Source: Liolophura sinensis (taxonomy: Eukaryota > Mollusca > Polyplacophora > Chitonida > Chitonidae). Taken from it: a DNA stretch of 64,000 bases. Under the pieces are notes generated by a model, which searched no databases, was not told where the DNA came from, and saw only the letters and a list, made by a program, of their open reading frames with translations. The stretch is from NCBI RefSeq assembly GCF_032854445.1, contig NC_088297.1:2791991-2855990 (forward strand), read 5' to 3'. The position numbers and the translations under genes are program-made. Positions 45,500 through 56,400 of this stretch are shown in pieces (position 1 is the first letter of the stretch; each line of letters opens with the position of its first letter).

Positions 45500-45800
45500 A
45501 TGTATGCATGTACGTGTGTATGCATGGTTGTATGCTTGTATACAGTTCTTCATCAATATGACGCCAAGGGGTCATTACGTGTGTGTACATATACCGTGTT
45601 TTCTTGTGACAGGGCGAGTCCATGCTGCTAAGGTGCTGCCCCCTGTGAAGTATCATGCCGAAGACATTAGACATGACACCCTACCGCGTGACATTATACT
45701 GACACCGACCAAACCAGTTCTGCTTCGTGCTCTATCCTCCCATTTCTAGGCCCCGAGCAAGGCAGCAAGAAGTATCCTTTTTTAGAGTCTTTAGCGATAA
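45500..45800 (-). mobile_element. S4 SINE copy
   Basis: Reverse-oriented: TGTGACAGGGCGAGTCCATG, GAAGTATCATGCCGAAGACA and CTGACACCGACCAAACCAGTT. Confidence 0.75.
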
Positions 45801-46127
45801 GAATAAGTTTTCGTAATGACCATGGACGTAATGGTCACAATGAGCCAGCGCTGTAATCAGCTGAGATTCCGGTTCGGATCACCCGAAAAATGTAATAAAT
45901 CTAGTACCATTCCCTTCGCCATGGCGGCTTGGGTCCAAGCTGGACTGGCCATTGATCTTTCGTAATGCGTAATACGTCACCAGCTGTGACGTCACAAAAC
46001 GCCATCGTAAAGGCTGGACTGAACAACAGACTACACAGCCTCACCCCGAATTATTTTACTCGGGAATCTTTTCTCCTGTTGTCCTTAAAGTGATATATGA
46101 AAGGTTTGATTTTGTCCCTCTTAAATA

Positions 46128-46264
46128 ATTAGTGGTAAGGTTTTCCAGAAACCTGCTGATGGTCGTGGGTTTCCTCTGGGCTCTAGTTTCCTACCACCAT
46201 AAGGCTGACCGCCGTCGTAATGAGTACGACGTAAAACACCAGCGAAATAAATAAGTAAATAAGC
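46128..46264 (+). mobile_element. S1 SINE fragment with deletion
   Basis: AACCTGCTGATGGTCGTGGG to GCCGCCGTCGTAATGAGTACGACG; the AAGTGAAATATTCT segment is missing. Confidence 0.8.
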
Positions 46265-46534
46265 TGCAATTTACGATGTGTTCAACCATAGAAAAGAACT
46301 AAAAATCTTCTCAACGGCTACTTAAGTCCAAAAAAAAATCTGCTGTTATTTTAGACGTCATCTCCATAAAGCTGATAGGCCTACTTCCAGGTGTTTCGAA
46401 ATTCAACCTTACGACATCATGGCAAAGAGACCATATCACAGTACACGGTGACGTCCTCTATTTACGACACGGGAGGGTGAATCAGTGCAGGTATTTACAT
46501 TAATTATTGTTATAGGAAATCGATTTCCAGAAAG

Positions 46535-46772
46535 GGGGCCTACGTGGTCAAGTGGTTAACCCTCTAGCGCAGCACAATGACCCAGGAGCTTCTCACCAAT
46601 GTGCACCAATTCGTCCAACTTATGCTGGCTTCCTCTCCGATCATACTCGGGAAAGTTTGGAAGCAAACTGCTGTTAGTCGTGGGTGGTATCCAAGCTTTG
46701 CCCACTTTCTTCCCACAATAATGCTGTTAGAAATATTCTTGAGTACGGCGTAAAGCACAAATCAGATAATTT
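46535..46772 (+). mobile_element. S1 SINE, diverged
   Basis: GGGGGCCTACGTGGTCAAGTGG to GTAAAGCACAAATCAGATAA. Confidence 0.82.
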
Positions 46773-47951
46773 TATTGCGCATGTTTAAAGAAGTTTTCCG
46801 CACATTATATACAATACGTATAAAGAAAGGGAAACTATTCAACCCAAGCACAAAAGAAATAAATACAGAAAACAATGAGGTGGTTTATATAAGTTATACA
46901 AGACTTTTTATTGCTCTCTCTATATACATATAATCAATTTCAACTAATATATAGAAAATAAAACAACATTTGTCTGTAATTTTTGGACACCGCTTATTAA
47001 TATTTTGTTTGTTTGATTCGTCGTTTAATCCCCCGGTAAGACGTTTCCGGAATCAGTTCATTTAAACAGATATAGATCAACCAAACTTGTATCAATACTT
47101 GATCATTTTCGTTACTTCATTTCCATTACTTCATTTTCGTTACTTTATTTCCGTTACTTTATTTCCGTTTATTCATTTTTGTAAATTCCTTTTCGCTACT
47201 TCTTTTGGACATTTCTATCTTGTTTTCAGATCACGTCCTGGTATCACTAGGTGACTATTATTTCGAATTATCGAATCAAAAACCTATAGAGTTAAATTTC
47301 TTTTGATTTTGTCGCCTAAACATTGACTGAAATTTTGGTTTGCTTGTGGTAAAACAGAATTCAACGACAACAGAAACAAAATATGGCCTCCATTTCACTC
47401 CTTCAGGTTTCCCCGTCTCCTCAGCCCACCAATGATACTGTATTCAAATTTGAAATTGTGGATCATACGACGTGAATCGTCGCGAGAACTCGACGGATGG
47501 CGAAACACCACTGCCTTGAAATATGTTGCTAACAGTGCCTCATACAGCGAACGTAGGTTGACTTCTTACAGAGGAATTTAGGAATTGGGATGGTATAGAT
47601 TGACAGAGGCATTACTTATGGATAACAATTCCTGGATTTATTGTGTTGGTGACGTTTCGATGTGGGTTCTTACATCGTTATCAAACCAGTCAAATTTAAA
47701 ATGTTCATTCCGGCTTGAGAGATTTCAAAATGTATATCTATTACACTGATGAGACAAATATTGTTTATGGCGATATCATGGCATTTATTGAGAACAACAT
47801 ACGGAATTTCTTATTTCTATGTAGACATAAAAAGAGTTAGATCTCTCACTTCATTGTTTTCAAAGAGCATAGAATTTAATTGTCTTTTTGTTTACAAATG
47901 TACGGTTGCATGAGTAAAAGTTATAAAACTTCATAACTGGTTTCCCTTCAT
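46773..47951. other. Unassigned DNA downstream of the minus-strand paralogue
   Basis: A short imperfect repeat of TTACTTCATTTCCGTTAC at 47110-47200. An ATTAAA on the minus strand near 47880 might serve as a poly(A) signal for the paralogue. Nothing else. Confidence 0.35.
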
Positions 47952-48307
47952 TCAACCGGTGAGAATTGCGCCAGAAATGGGCCATTCGCCGCCAGGAGTG
48001 TTGAAAGAATTGCATAGTACCACTGTGAACAAACCATGACACGGAGAGTCAACTGTCAGCCTATTGCCGACATACTGGTACTTCCCTTCACAGCTTCCTG
48101 CGCATAACGTTTCCTTCAGCCCAGCCGAGCATATAGCGTGTGGTAGAGTACACGTAACGCTTTTACCGTAAGTAAGTACTCTCTTCACTCGTAGCAGATC
48201 GGCCAACTTATTCGTTGTAGCATCTCTCCGGAGTCTTACTAATCCATTCTGTGGTACATCTTCGCCACAAATAATCTCCATTGTCTCGATATGCCCGTCA
48301 CATGGAA
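47952..48307 (-). pseudogene. Paralogous cysteine-rich terminal exon, minus strand, splice acceptor lost
   Basis: The frame encodes PCDGHIETMEIICGED, which aligns with the plus-strand copy (PC.GEI.TREIICGEE). It continues to a shared tail: AGLKETLCAGSCEG against VGLEESLCEKSCDK, then SPCHGLFTVVLC against PPCKGLFLVSMC. The exon is open from the expected junction (48308/48307) to TGA at 47952. Just before it is a long T run and GCTTCAT where the other copy has CTTCAACAG, so the 3' splice AG appears changed to AT. No in-frame ATG precedes the Met of METIIC-type sequence (the upstream frame opens only with GTG), and I found no signal-peptide exon up to 52.8 kb. It also has a C-terminal extension of about 17 residues. 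Either a decayed duplicate or a gene using an acceptor I cannot see. Confidence 0.65.
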
Positions 48308-49256
48308 ATGAAGCAAAAAAAAAAACGATTTCTATTAATATACATACGCTACAACTGAGAGACAGACCTACATGTATTGGGGCATGCCATGATCCTTCCT
48401 CCTCGTTAAACAGAGAACACACATTCTGTTAACTTAACATAAATATTGTGTAAGATCTGTTATCCATCAGGATAGTTGTTCAATCTAACTCAGTATTGCT
48501 CAGTAATAACTAATACTGCTCAGAGGCTTCGTTTTCAATTAACTGATTATCTTTTTGAGTGTATGCAGTGCACAGTGCCTATTGCAGGTGGGCACCACGT
48601 CCATCGCAGCTTGCTTTTAGGTCAAGAACACAAGAAAATTAGAGTTATAGCACCAAACACATTGTACAAAGTATTTTATATATTGTACAGCAATCCCGAT
48701 AATGGACCACGTATAGATCTGCCCAATGCATTCAGCCTCGTGATACTGTACAGATCGGAGTTAGTGAAATTGTTGAGAAATGAACGGCCGACGTCTTTAA
48801 CTTGTACTAGCGTTTCAACAGTGCACTCCTCAGTCAAAGGCACGGCTGGGGATAGCTTCGAACTAACGGCTGTATTTAACTGTGCGCTAAAGTCGCATGC
48901 GGAAGAAAAATGGCGTTTGGTTATAGGGTGGTAAGCTACTCCCGTAAGATTGTATTCATGCGCTGTAAAAACCAATCCGTTAAATTGAAAGGTTACTATG
49001 TTTTTTGAATGATGGCAGAAAAGACTGTTACAAATCATAATGTTATTCAGGTATATTCCAACAGACTACTTTTGTCAGTGTAACGCTCAATTATGTTGTC
49101 CTTAACACAATAGTATGTAATATTACTTAATCTACTGAACATAATCTATTTTTGCGTCACTCTTGCGTCAAAACTGTAGTATTGTGTTAAATATAACAGT
49201 TTTATTTTTTCTTATGTCTTCTCACTTGACACTCCGTTACACTAACATTTGATTCC
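48308..49256. other. DNA upstream of the minus-strand paralogue
   Basis: Here one expects an intron or first exon of the paralogue, but no signal-peptide exon was found. Opposed ORFs of 152 (plus, 48476) and 120 (minus, 48676) codons lack recognisable domains. Confidence 0.35.
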
Positions 49257-49413
49257 TCTACGGGCGTAAATCTTCCAGTAATTAACCTGCGAGGGGTCGC
49301 GCGTTTCCCCCGAGCGCTGCCCGGTTTTCTCCCACCATATTAATGGCCGCCATCGTTTACTTGAAAAATTCATGAGTAAACGGCGTAAAATACCAGTCAA
49401 ATAAGTAAATAAA
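49257..49413 (+). mobile_element. S1 SINE fragment
   Basis: TAACCTGCGAGGGGTCGCGC to AGTCAAATAAGTAAATAAAA. Confidence 0.8.
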
Positions 49414-49464
49414 ACCAACCCTTCCATTTGTTGCTTGATGGTGAAGACTGGCTGGTCAGCAAGA

Positions 49465-49668
49465 ATATGTATTACTAATACGACGGTGGTCAGCATTGTG
49501 GTCGGAAGAAATCGGACAGAGCCAGGAGGCAGTTGCTGGAAGACCTTCCCACTTAAGGCCAGAGAGGAAGCCAGAATGAGCTAGACTTGAACTCACAGCG
49601 ACCACATTGGTGAGAAGGTCATTGCAGCGCGCTGGATGGCTAATTGCCTCGACCACGGAGGCACCCTA
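49465..49668 (-). mobile_element. S1 SINE, tail missing
   Basis: TATTACTAATACGACGGTGG to CTCGACCACGGAGGCACCC. Confidence 0.85.
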
Positions 49669-51498
49669 TATAATTAATACTTGAATAGTATTTCTTTGCA
49701 CAGCTTCATTCGCTTCATTGTTCAACGTGCAATGAATATTCATTCTTTTATGGACAGATTCACTTTTTAGGAGATCATCTTAACATTTCTTGAATATTGC
49801 TAAAATTATTTTTGAATATATTCATCGTGAGATAACATTCAGGACCACGGTCGTTTAATAAAGAATTTTATCTGTCAAAAATCAGAGGTTTAATGGGGGC
49901 ACTCTGATTTCATGTATCCATGAACATTGACCACTGTTATATAAGTCAACATGTCCTTAAACTACAGCCAAATAGACGAATAAATCAAAATGCCAATATT
50001 TAAATTTTTCTTACTGTGAAAACCGCTAGTAAAAACTCATTTGTTCAATAACGTATGTATACAAACAAGAGAAAATTATTCTTTTTGTACTTTATACAGG
50101 CAGCTTTAGTAAATATTACTAGTTACAGTTATATGTAGAGAATACATATTCAGCCTAAATTGAATTACTTCTCCTTTTTTCCTATAATACATTGGTTTCT
50201 TTAAAATCTGTATACGTGTTCAAAATCCAATATAAAATACCTTCAAACCACTGAGCTTTAAATTAGCAGATCTTAAGCATCAATCTGGTTGATAATTGAA
50301 AGATGGCCCAAGTATAACCTTTATAAACGCTACAAAAGTTATATTTTTGTCTTTTCCATATAAGTTATCCGACGTCATTTATCAGATTCGAGGAATTTAA
50401 AGACAAAAAATAGATAGATCAGATGTTTGGAAATGATAAACCATATCAGATTCTTGATACGTTGTTAATGAACCGACATGCTTGATTAATTCTTTGATAA
50501 GACCTTTCTGCCTCGTCGGCCTTTTGTCGACACAGAATGCCAGAGGCGATAAACAAAGATTCACGCTGCTGTGTGGCCTTATAAGTGCTTTTTGATTCTA
50601 TGTTCACGCATCTTAGACAAAAATTTTACAATGTCGAGTTTATACTCAATTTATCTGACAGCATTCCTAGACGTGCTGTTATTCAATTTTGGGGGACCTT
50701 GGCCTACATGTATATTATAAAACATAATTAAGTAATACATTTTCTAGATTATATTTTTTTTTTTTAAAAAATAGTGTGGTTTTCGAGTTTTAACCGAGGT
50801 ATAGTTGATTTAACTGATTTTAAGCATATGAGTCTATTTTTGTTTAATTGTGGGTGTTTTAATCATAATACCGTAAACCATTCACTGGCTCCTATTTTGA
50901 ACTTGTTCTCGCCATGATATGGCTGAAATAATGACGTTGTGGCGTTAAGCATTCATTTATTAAAATATGGCCTAACAGACTCCGACGATCAAAGCGCTGG
51001 CCAACTACAACTCTCAGACTCATGAACCATGCGGTTGCCAGTTCGAATCCAGCATTCTTTCTTTCGCAACGGTACTGTCAAGTACTTGTCGAAAGTCGGT
51101 GGTTTACACCGGGCATTCCAGTTCCATGGATTTGTCCATCACTACATTAGGGATAAACTATAGAGCATATACATTAAATAGAGAAAAAAAGAGAAAACCA
51201 CCCCCCTCTGACTTTACCCAGGTTTTATCTTCATACAATATTATATTCTTTTACAGAGAAAAAGACACTTGAACGAAATTTTGGATTGGAGAGTATTTGG
51301 GACCACCTCTTGGTGTATAGTGTTTTGTGTAATAATGTTACAAATGAGGACGTAACACATGTTTGATGAATATATTTACACTAGGAATTAGCCTTTTAAG
51401 ATAACAAATGTGTTCACCCTGGGATTTTATATTATTTAATATTATCGTAATTTAGATTAAATGGATGTGTTTGGATATAAACAATAAATTTATATTCA
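49669..51498. other. Unassigned intergenic DNA
   Basis: AT-rich. A tRNA-like/S2 piece at 51040-51150 (GCCAGTTCGAATCCAGCATT, AAGTCGGTGGTTTACACCGG). No gene seen. Confidence 0.4.
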
Positions 51499-51658
51499 AA
51501 TGAGTTCAAGCTCACGTTGGCTTCCTCCCATGTCGTACGCAAGAAGGGTTTGTCAGCCACTTGCAAATAGCCATGGGTTTCCGCCGCCATATAAGTGAAA
51601 CACTCTTAAGTGCGACCTGAAACTCCTATCCAAATTAATAAATAATTAATTTATTTAT
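51499..51658 (+). mobile_element. S1 SINE with deletion
   Basis: GAGTTCAAGCTCACGTTGGC to a degraded TAATAAATAATTAATTTATT tail. Confidence 0.78.
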
Positions 51659-52798
51659 TTCGGAAGATTTGAATTTTTTTGGTATCTTGTAAGACGATAA
51701 ACATATACTTACAGATGTGCACGCCATGTTTGCGGAAAACAAGTGGTTTTCAGATAGTTCATCGTCACCATGGCGTCCCGAACAGTTAGAGCGTGTGAAT
51801 CTGCTAATTTCCTGTCAATCACCGGCCTCAAAAATCGAAACGTTAAACACCAATCAAATAACACCAATATTTTGTTCCTAGGACAGTGTCGGGTTTACTG
51901 TTGGAGGAAGTGACGTCAAATAAGCCCCCTATATACAAAAAAAAAAGAGAAACAAAATTTATTTTGAAAAAGCGCGGAAGCTTCGCTTTTTGCGAATAGA
52001 TAAAAGTAATTTGTCGAAAAACTAAGCATTACTTAATCTTTTACACGCTTCAGGTGATATCAACAACATTTATTTTTTACTTCTATCATTCCTTTTGTCT
52101 ACTTTTCTATTTTATAAGTCTTAATAAGAAAACTGATAATTTACATTCTTTCATCCACTCCGATGCTTTAAACTCATATTCAGTATTCCGCATATAGGTA
52201 TATTTTATACAGAACAAGTCTTTACTTCCCACATGATCATTACCACACTTCCTTTTTGTCCTGAAACAGATGTATGGAAATGGAGATTAAAAATTCAATT
52301 TAAATTTTAAAAATTACAAAAATTAGAAAATTTTCCAGACTTTTTCGACATCTAGAAGGCATTATTGTTCCGCTTGGACAGAGACTTCAAGTTGACCTGA
52401 AAATCTGGATTTACTGATATCGATCTCTGATCGGAGACGATAACTGATCATCCAAAATCTATAAACGGATTTATTAAAGGGTTTATTTAAAATTCACCAT
52501 TTCCGTAATACTCCGCGGGGGGATAAGCTTCTCAATAGGCTGCAAATAGACAAACCTACCTCACCCACAAGGCATTTTAATCTCAAAGGATTTTGCGAAA
52601 ATAATTCCAGCAAAGCTTTAAATATACACATACGTAGAGAACGGTTGAGAAGTTCAGTTAACTGAATACCTAAAAATACACTATCTGTCTCACGTGGGCA
52701 AGATACAAGGCATCTGACTGGATAATGGGGAAGAGCAAAGTCAGCTATCAAAAATAGCAACCCTTGCAGACAAAGGAAAAGTCTTTTAGAGGAAAAAA
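51659..52798. other. Unassigned intergenic DNA
   Basis: An S2-like AACAAGTGGTTTTCAG piece at 51735. The 120-codon minus ORF at 52494-52856 has no domain and overlaps the candidate promoter. Confidence 0.4.
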
Positions 52799-52804
52799 TA
52801 TATA
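52799..52804 (+). promoter_or_regulatory. Candidate TATA box for the plus-strand cysteine-rich gene
   Basis: TATATA within AAAAATATATATACTG. About 30 bases downstream, near 52830, is a possible start (GCAGTCTTC), followed by a donor at 52868. The spacing suits a TATA promoter, but the region is AT-rich, so this is an inference. Confidence 0.4.
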
Positions 52805-52829
52805 TACTGAGGCATTCGTACCAAAAGCA

Positions 52830-52868
52830 GTCTTCACGGAGGTTGACCAAGCTCAAAGTTTTAAACAG
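52830..52868 (+). other. Candidate non-coding 5' UTR exon
   Basis: It ends TTTTAAACAG|GTAAAG, a good donor, and a good acceptor (TTGGTCTTACAG) lies at 53349, eight bases before the signal-peptide ATG. An intron of about 480 bp with an S1 fragment would separate them. No transcript evidence. Confidence 0.4.
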
Positions 52869-52957
52869 GTAAAGTGAATTCTCATCAAAGACTTATAATA
52901 CTATTCTCGACAGGTAAACATGCCTGTCACATACGTTTCTATTAACAGATACTTGTA

Positions 52958-53031
52958 TTTATTTATTTTTTTTATTTGATTGGTGTTTTACGCCTGCTCA
53001 AGAATATTTCACATGTCTGCCGTATATGTGA
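52958..53031 (-). mobile_element. S1 SINE tail
   Basis: ATTTGATTGGTGTTTTACGCC to AATATTTCAC, inside the candidate 5' UTR intron. Confidence 0.82.
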
Positions 53032-53214
53032 GAGAAAACAGATACTTGTAATTAGTTTAAGTTGTTAGCTTTCTACTTATCAACATTGTTTTATACATAA
53101 CGACCAAGTAAGTAACCAGTACACTCGTATTATTACGAATAATTGTTGACGCTCTGTTGACGCGATTTCCATTTGTTATACATTATATATAATACGCTGT
53201 TTTTTTTTTATTTT

Positions 53215-53350
53215 ACGCCAAAATTGGCACCATTTTAAGACATCTGTTTATTTTTATTTACGCCAGCAGTGGTGTCATCTTAAGTCATATGTTTGTTTGT
53301 ATTTTACGCCGATATTGCTGTCATTTTAATTCATCTATTGGTCTTACAGA
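53215..53350. repeat. 46-bp tandem repeat, three copies, next to the start exon
   Basis: TTTACGCC recurs at 53212, 53258 and 53303; each unit has GTCATTTTAAG.CATCTGTTT variants. The third unit runs into the acceptor TTGGTCTTACAG before the signal-peptide ATG. Confidence 0.85.
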
Positions 53351-53674
53351 CTTCAACATGGCGATCCTTGGCCTCTTAATAACCGTCCTGTCATTGGCAA
53401 CAGTATATGGCAAACCCTACCAGCCAAGTCAAGTCTGGAGAGGTAAATATATCCCCTATACTTCATGTCATATATTTAATGTCGTGTTACATAAATTACT
53501 AACACAATTCTTCAACTGCAAAGACATCATTTAGCAGACCAAAATCCGGACAAGAGACCTCTGGTTAGAAATCGGAAATCACCTTAGCAAAGGATCAAAT
53601 CTTTGGAATTATATGCTCTGCCACACTGAATGAGTTAAACACATGAAGCAAAGCTAATATGGACCATGTATAGT

Positions 53675-53787
53675 GGGCCACGGAGGCCCCATATTTCACT
53701 TATATTTATTTATTTATTTATTTATTTGATTGGTGGAAAACCCACGACCGTCCATAAGTTGCTGGAAAACCTTCTCACGTACGTTTC
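53675..53787 (-). mobile_element. S1 SINE pieces
   Basis: A head scrap GGGCCACGGAGGCCCC and then a tail joined directly to GGAAAACCCACGACCGTCC by an internal deletion. Confidence 0.75.
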
Positions 53788-53911
53788 ACTTGTATGAATA
53801 GCAGATAGCACAAGGCAAAGAGAAAAAAATATATGACAGTGCAGACATTGATATTATTAATTTTCCTTGATTTTTGTTTAAAGTCATGCTCTAGAACATT
53901 TCCCTTGTGTG

Positions 53912-54074
53912 ATGACGGTTTTTCTCCAGCCGTACGTGGGAAGGTATGCTGGCAACGTACGGTGGGTTTCCCACGGGTTCTGTTCGGTTTCCTCCCCTCT
54001 TTATGCTGGCCGCCGTGGTATAAGTGAAATGTTCTTTAGTGCGGCGTAAAACACCGATCAACTAAACCAACAAA
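53912..54074 (+). mobile_element. S1 SINE fragment
   Basis: CCAGCCGTACGTGGGAAGGT to GTAAAACACCGATCAACTAA. Confidence 0.82.
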
Positions 54075-54084
54075 TTAATATATC

Positions 54085-54200
54085 ATGACGGTCATTTTTG
54101 GTGTGGAGGAAACCGATGTGCTTGGCGTAAACCAACGACATTTGACATATTAGTCGCAAACATTCTCACGTGTAAAGTACAGATATGCACACTAAGAGGC
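54085..54200. mobile_element. S2 dispersed repeat copy
   Basis: ATGACGGTCATTTTTGGTGT, AACCAACGACATTTGACATA and CACTAAGAGGCCTTCAACGAACG. Confidence 0.6.
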
Positions 54201-54605
54201 CTTCAACGAACGTGATACGGCTCAAACTGGCCCACGAGCATCGTAACCACGTTTTGCCAACAAGTCCCACATACAGTTACATCAGTGACATCTTTAAATT
54301 CTCTGTGTAAGGTCGGGTCTGAACCCACATCTTCTGTGTCCTTACTGATTGAGACGAAGGCCTTGTCACCCGGCCGTGGCCTTCTCCCTAATATTAGTAT
54401 TAGTCTGAAACAAAAAGTGAGAAGTTGCAATGTTGACGTTTCAATAATTCGACAAAGTCTGGTTTTTCATCTCCAGGTGAGGTGATATACTAACAGCATT
54501 CATCCTGAAGAATGACAAAATTGGTTATGTATTATGCCAAAAGCTTTTGAAATCAGTAGAGGTTTTTTTGTCTAGGGACCTAGCAGATTTCGATTAATTA
54601 CTACA

Positions 54606-54840
54606 GATACTCAATGACCCAGATGCCTCTCACCAATACGGTCGCTGTGAGTTCAAGTCCAGCTCATGCTGGCTTCCTCTCCGGCCGTAAGTGGGAAGGT
54701 CTGCCAGCAGCCTGCGGATGGTCGTGGGTTTCTCCCGAGCTGTGCCCGGTTTCCACCCACCATAATGCTGGCCGCCGTCGTATAAGTGAAATATTCTTGA
54801 GTACGGCGTAAAATATCAATCAAATAAATAAATAAATAAA
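54606..54840 (+). mobile_element. S1 SINE, 5' truncated
   Basis: ACTCAATGACCCAGATGCCTC to AAATAAATAAATAAA; in the intron of the cysteine-rich gene. Confidence 0.93.
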
Positions 54841-55858
54841 CTACCAGTACACTGGTTTCTCAAGCCATAAATCTGACCACCCGCAATATAAGGAAAACCC
54901 GTTCTTATATACGAAGTTAACAACACTGGTCCAAATGTCAGTATGTACCAATATATGAAGTTCAAAAACCATACCTTTTACTTGTGTGATTTAGTTATAA
55001 CGGAGATATTAGCAATTCAAAGTAGGCACGTCAAAACAAAATGTCTATGGTCGTTCAGACTGTTTCCACCCATCTTCTGAATAATTAAAATTATACTATT
55101 TCTTCTTCTTTTTTAAGATACTTAAATAATACTTATCAGTCTGTATGTTTTCTTCAACAGTACCCTGCGTGGGTGAGATCGTTACCAGAGAGATAATTTG
55201 TGGGGGAGGAATGTTTCCCGCTCAATCCCTACCCCGATGACATTACCCCCGTTAATGAACTGCCCGGCCCCGTTGTCGAAAGCGCCCGTCGAACCCCCCA
55301 GGGAAACACGCCAACCAACAACAACGACGGTGGCAAGAATAACACGCTTCCCGCCAAGACGTTCTCTGCGGGGGGTCGTACTATTATCCGTAAGCCAGGG
55401 GACACGGTGTGTGAAATGGGCGGGTACATCGCAGCGGTTGGACTAGAGGAGAGTCTGTGCGAGAAATCCTGTGACAAACACTTCGAAATGTATCAAAATT
55501 ATCTGATCGTTTATCCACCATGCAAAGGTCTTTTCTTAGTTTCCATGTGTAAGCATGAGTGGTAATCCGACTAAACCAATGAAATGAACGTTTGGCGACA
55601 TGCTCGCTTGTTTATGCAACTGTATATAGCCAATCAGAAAAAGTGTCTTATAATCGTGTCAGCGACGAAAGATTTTCCTGGTGTACATTTTTCTGGGTGG
55701 GAGAATTGGTATGTAAAGTAGTGTCGGTACCCCAGAATATATGTATATATATATATAACGGATATATATATATCCAACTGATTATTGAGACCGCCATTGG
55801 AGGCCAGAAGTACTTGTACTTGTCAACAAGCAAAGTGTGACTTACTGCACAACTTTTG

Positions 55859-55864
55859 AATAAA
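55859..55864 (+). terminator. Poly(A) signal AATAAA
   Basis: The first good AATAAA after the stop of the plus-strand cysteine-rich gene, 294 bases downstream. It would end a 3' UTR that includes a short AT repeat near 55740-55770. Confidence 0.5.
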
Positions 55865-55865
55865 C

Positions 55866-56007
55866 ACTGCCCAAAATAGTCTGATACATTAAAGATGTAT
55901 GAAATTTCCGTGATCGTCCCTTAATGTCTGAACATATTCCGGTCCATTTATGTATGCAGCGACTGAAGCCAACACCTATACTGTTTTAGCCGGTATCCGT
56001 TACTGCT
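55866..56007. other. Unassigned DNA after the poly(A) signal
   Basis: No feature seen. Confidence 0.3.
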
Positions 56008-56181
56008 ATCATCGCTTCCTCTCCGGTCGTAAGTGGGAAGGTCTGACAGCAACCTGCGGATGGTCGTGGGTTTCCCCCGGGCTGTGCCCGGTTTCCTCTC
56101 ACCATAATGCTGGCCACCGTCGTATAAGTGAAATATTCTCGAGTACAACGTAAAACACCAATCAAATAAATAAATAAATAA
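56008..56181 (+). mobile_element. S1 SINE, 5' truncated
   Basis: ATCGCTTCCTCTCCGGTCGT to CAAATAAATAAATAAATAA. Confidence 0.92.
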
Positions 56182-56277
56182 CTGTCATCTTGAACATGGG
56201 GAAAATTGTCCATCCAAAACAAGTCGGTCCATGCGGTATGCTCTTTTGTTATTTTTTATAATAAGATGCTGTTTTTG

Positions 56278-56400
56278 TGTACACTCAGAAAATTGATCTG
56301 TTAAAATCAACAGAAAGTCTGAGTGATGTTAGAATGCATTCTGTTATTTTAACACAATATTGTGTCACACTTGGCAAGGTATCCTGTGATTCCAATAGAA
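56278..56400. mobile_element. M1 MITE-like copy, partial
   Basis: ACACTCAGAAAATTGATCTG then AGAAAGTCTGAGTGATGTTAG and CATTCTGTTATTTTAACACA. Confidence 0.75.

Larger units (their letters stand above)
53358..55565 (+). pseudogene. Small cysteine-rich secreted protein, unrecognised family, plus-strand copy (frame broken)
   Basis: Two coding exons. Exon 1 (53358-53442) starts at ATG with a clear signal peptide, MAILGLLITVLSLATVYG, and leaves in phase 1 at AGAG|GTAAAT. Exon 2 (55161-55565) follows TTCTTCAACAG and reads V-P-C-V-G-E-I-V-T-R-E-I-I-C-G. At the G run 55202-55206 the frame shifts: with all five Gs it stops at a TGA after about nine codons; the next frame then stays open to TAA at 55563. 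Both sides match the minus-strand copy, so one extra G is the likely lesion. A full product would be about 165 residues with eight cysteines, an Asn/Pro/Thr-rich middle and a tail such as GLEESLC and PPCKGLFLVSMC. Function unknown. The shift could be real, polymorphic or a homopolymer sequencing error. Confidence 0.75.

Noticed and set aside
48476-49038. Opposed ORFs of 152 (plus) and 120 (minus) codons beside the minus-strand paralogue
   Set aside because: No signal peptide, domain or match to the paralogue's missing first exon; they overlap each other.
52494-52856. Minus ORF of 120 codons upstream of the cysteine-rich gene
   Set aside because: No recognised domain; overlaps the TATA/5' UTR candidate on the other strand. 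Kept as unassigned.
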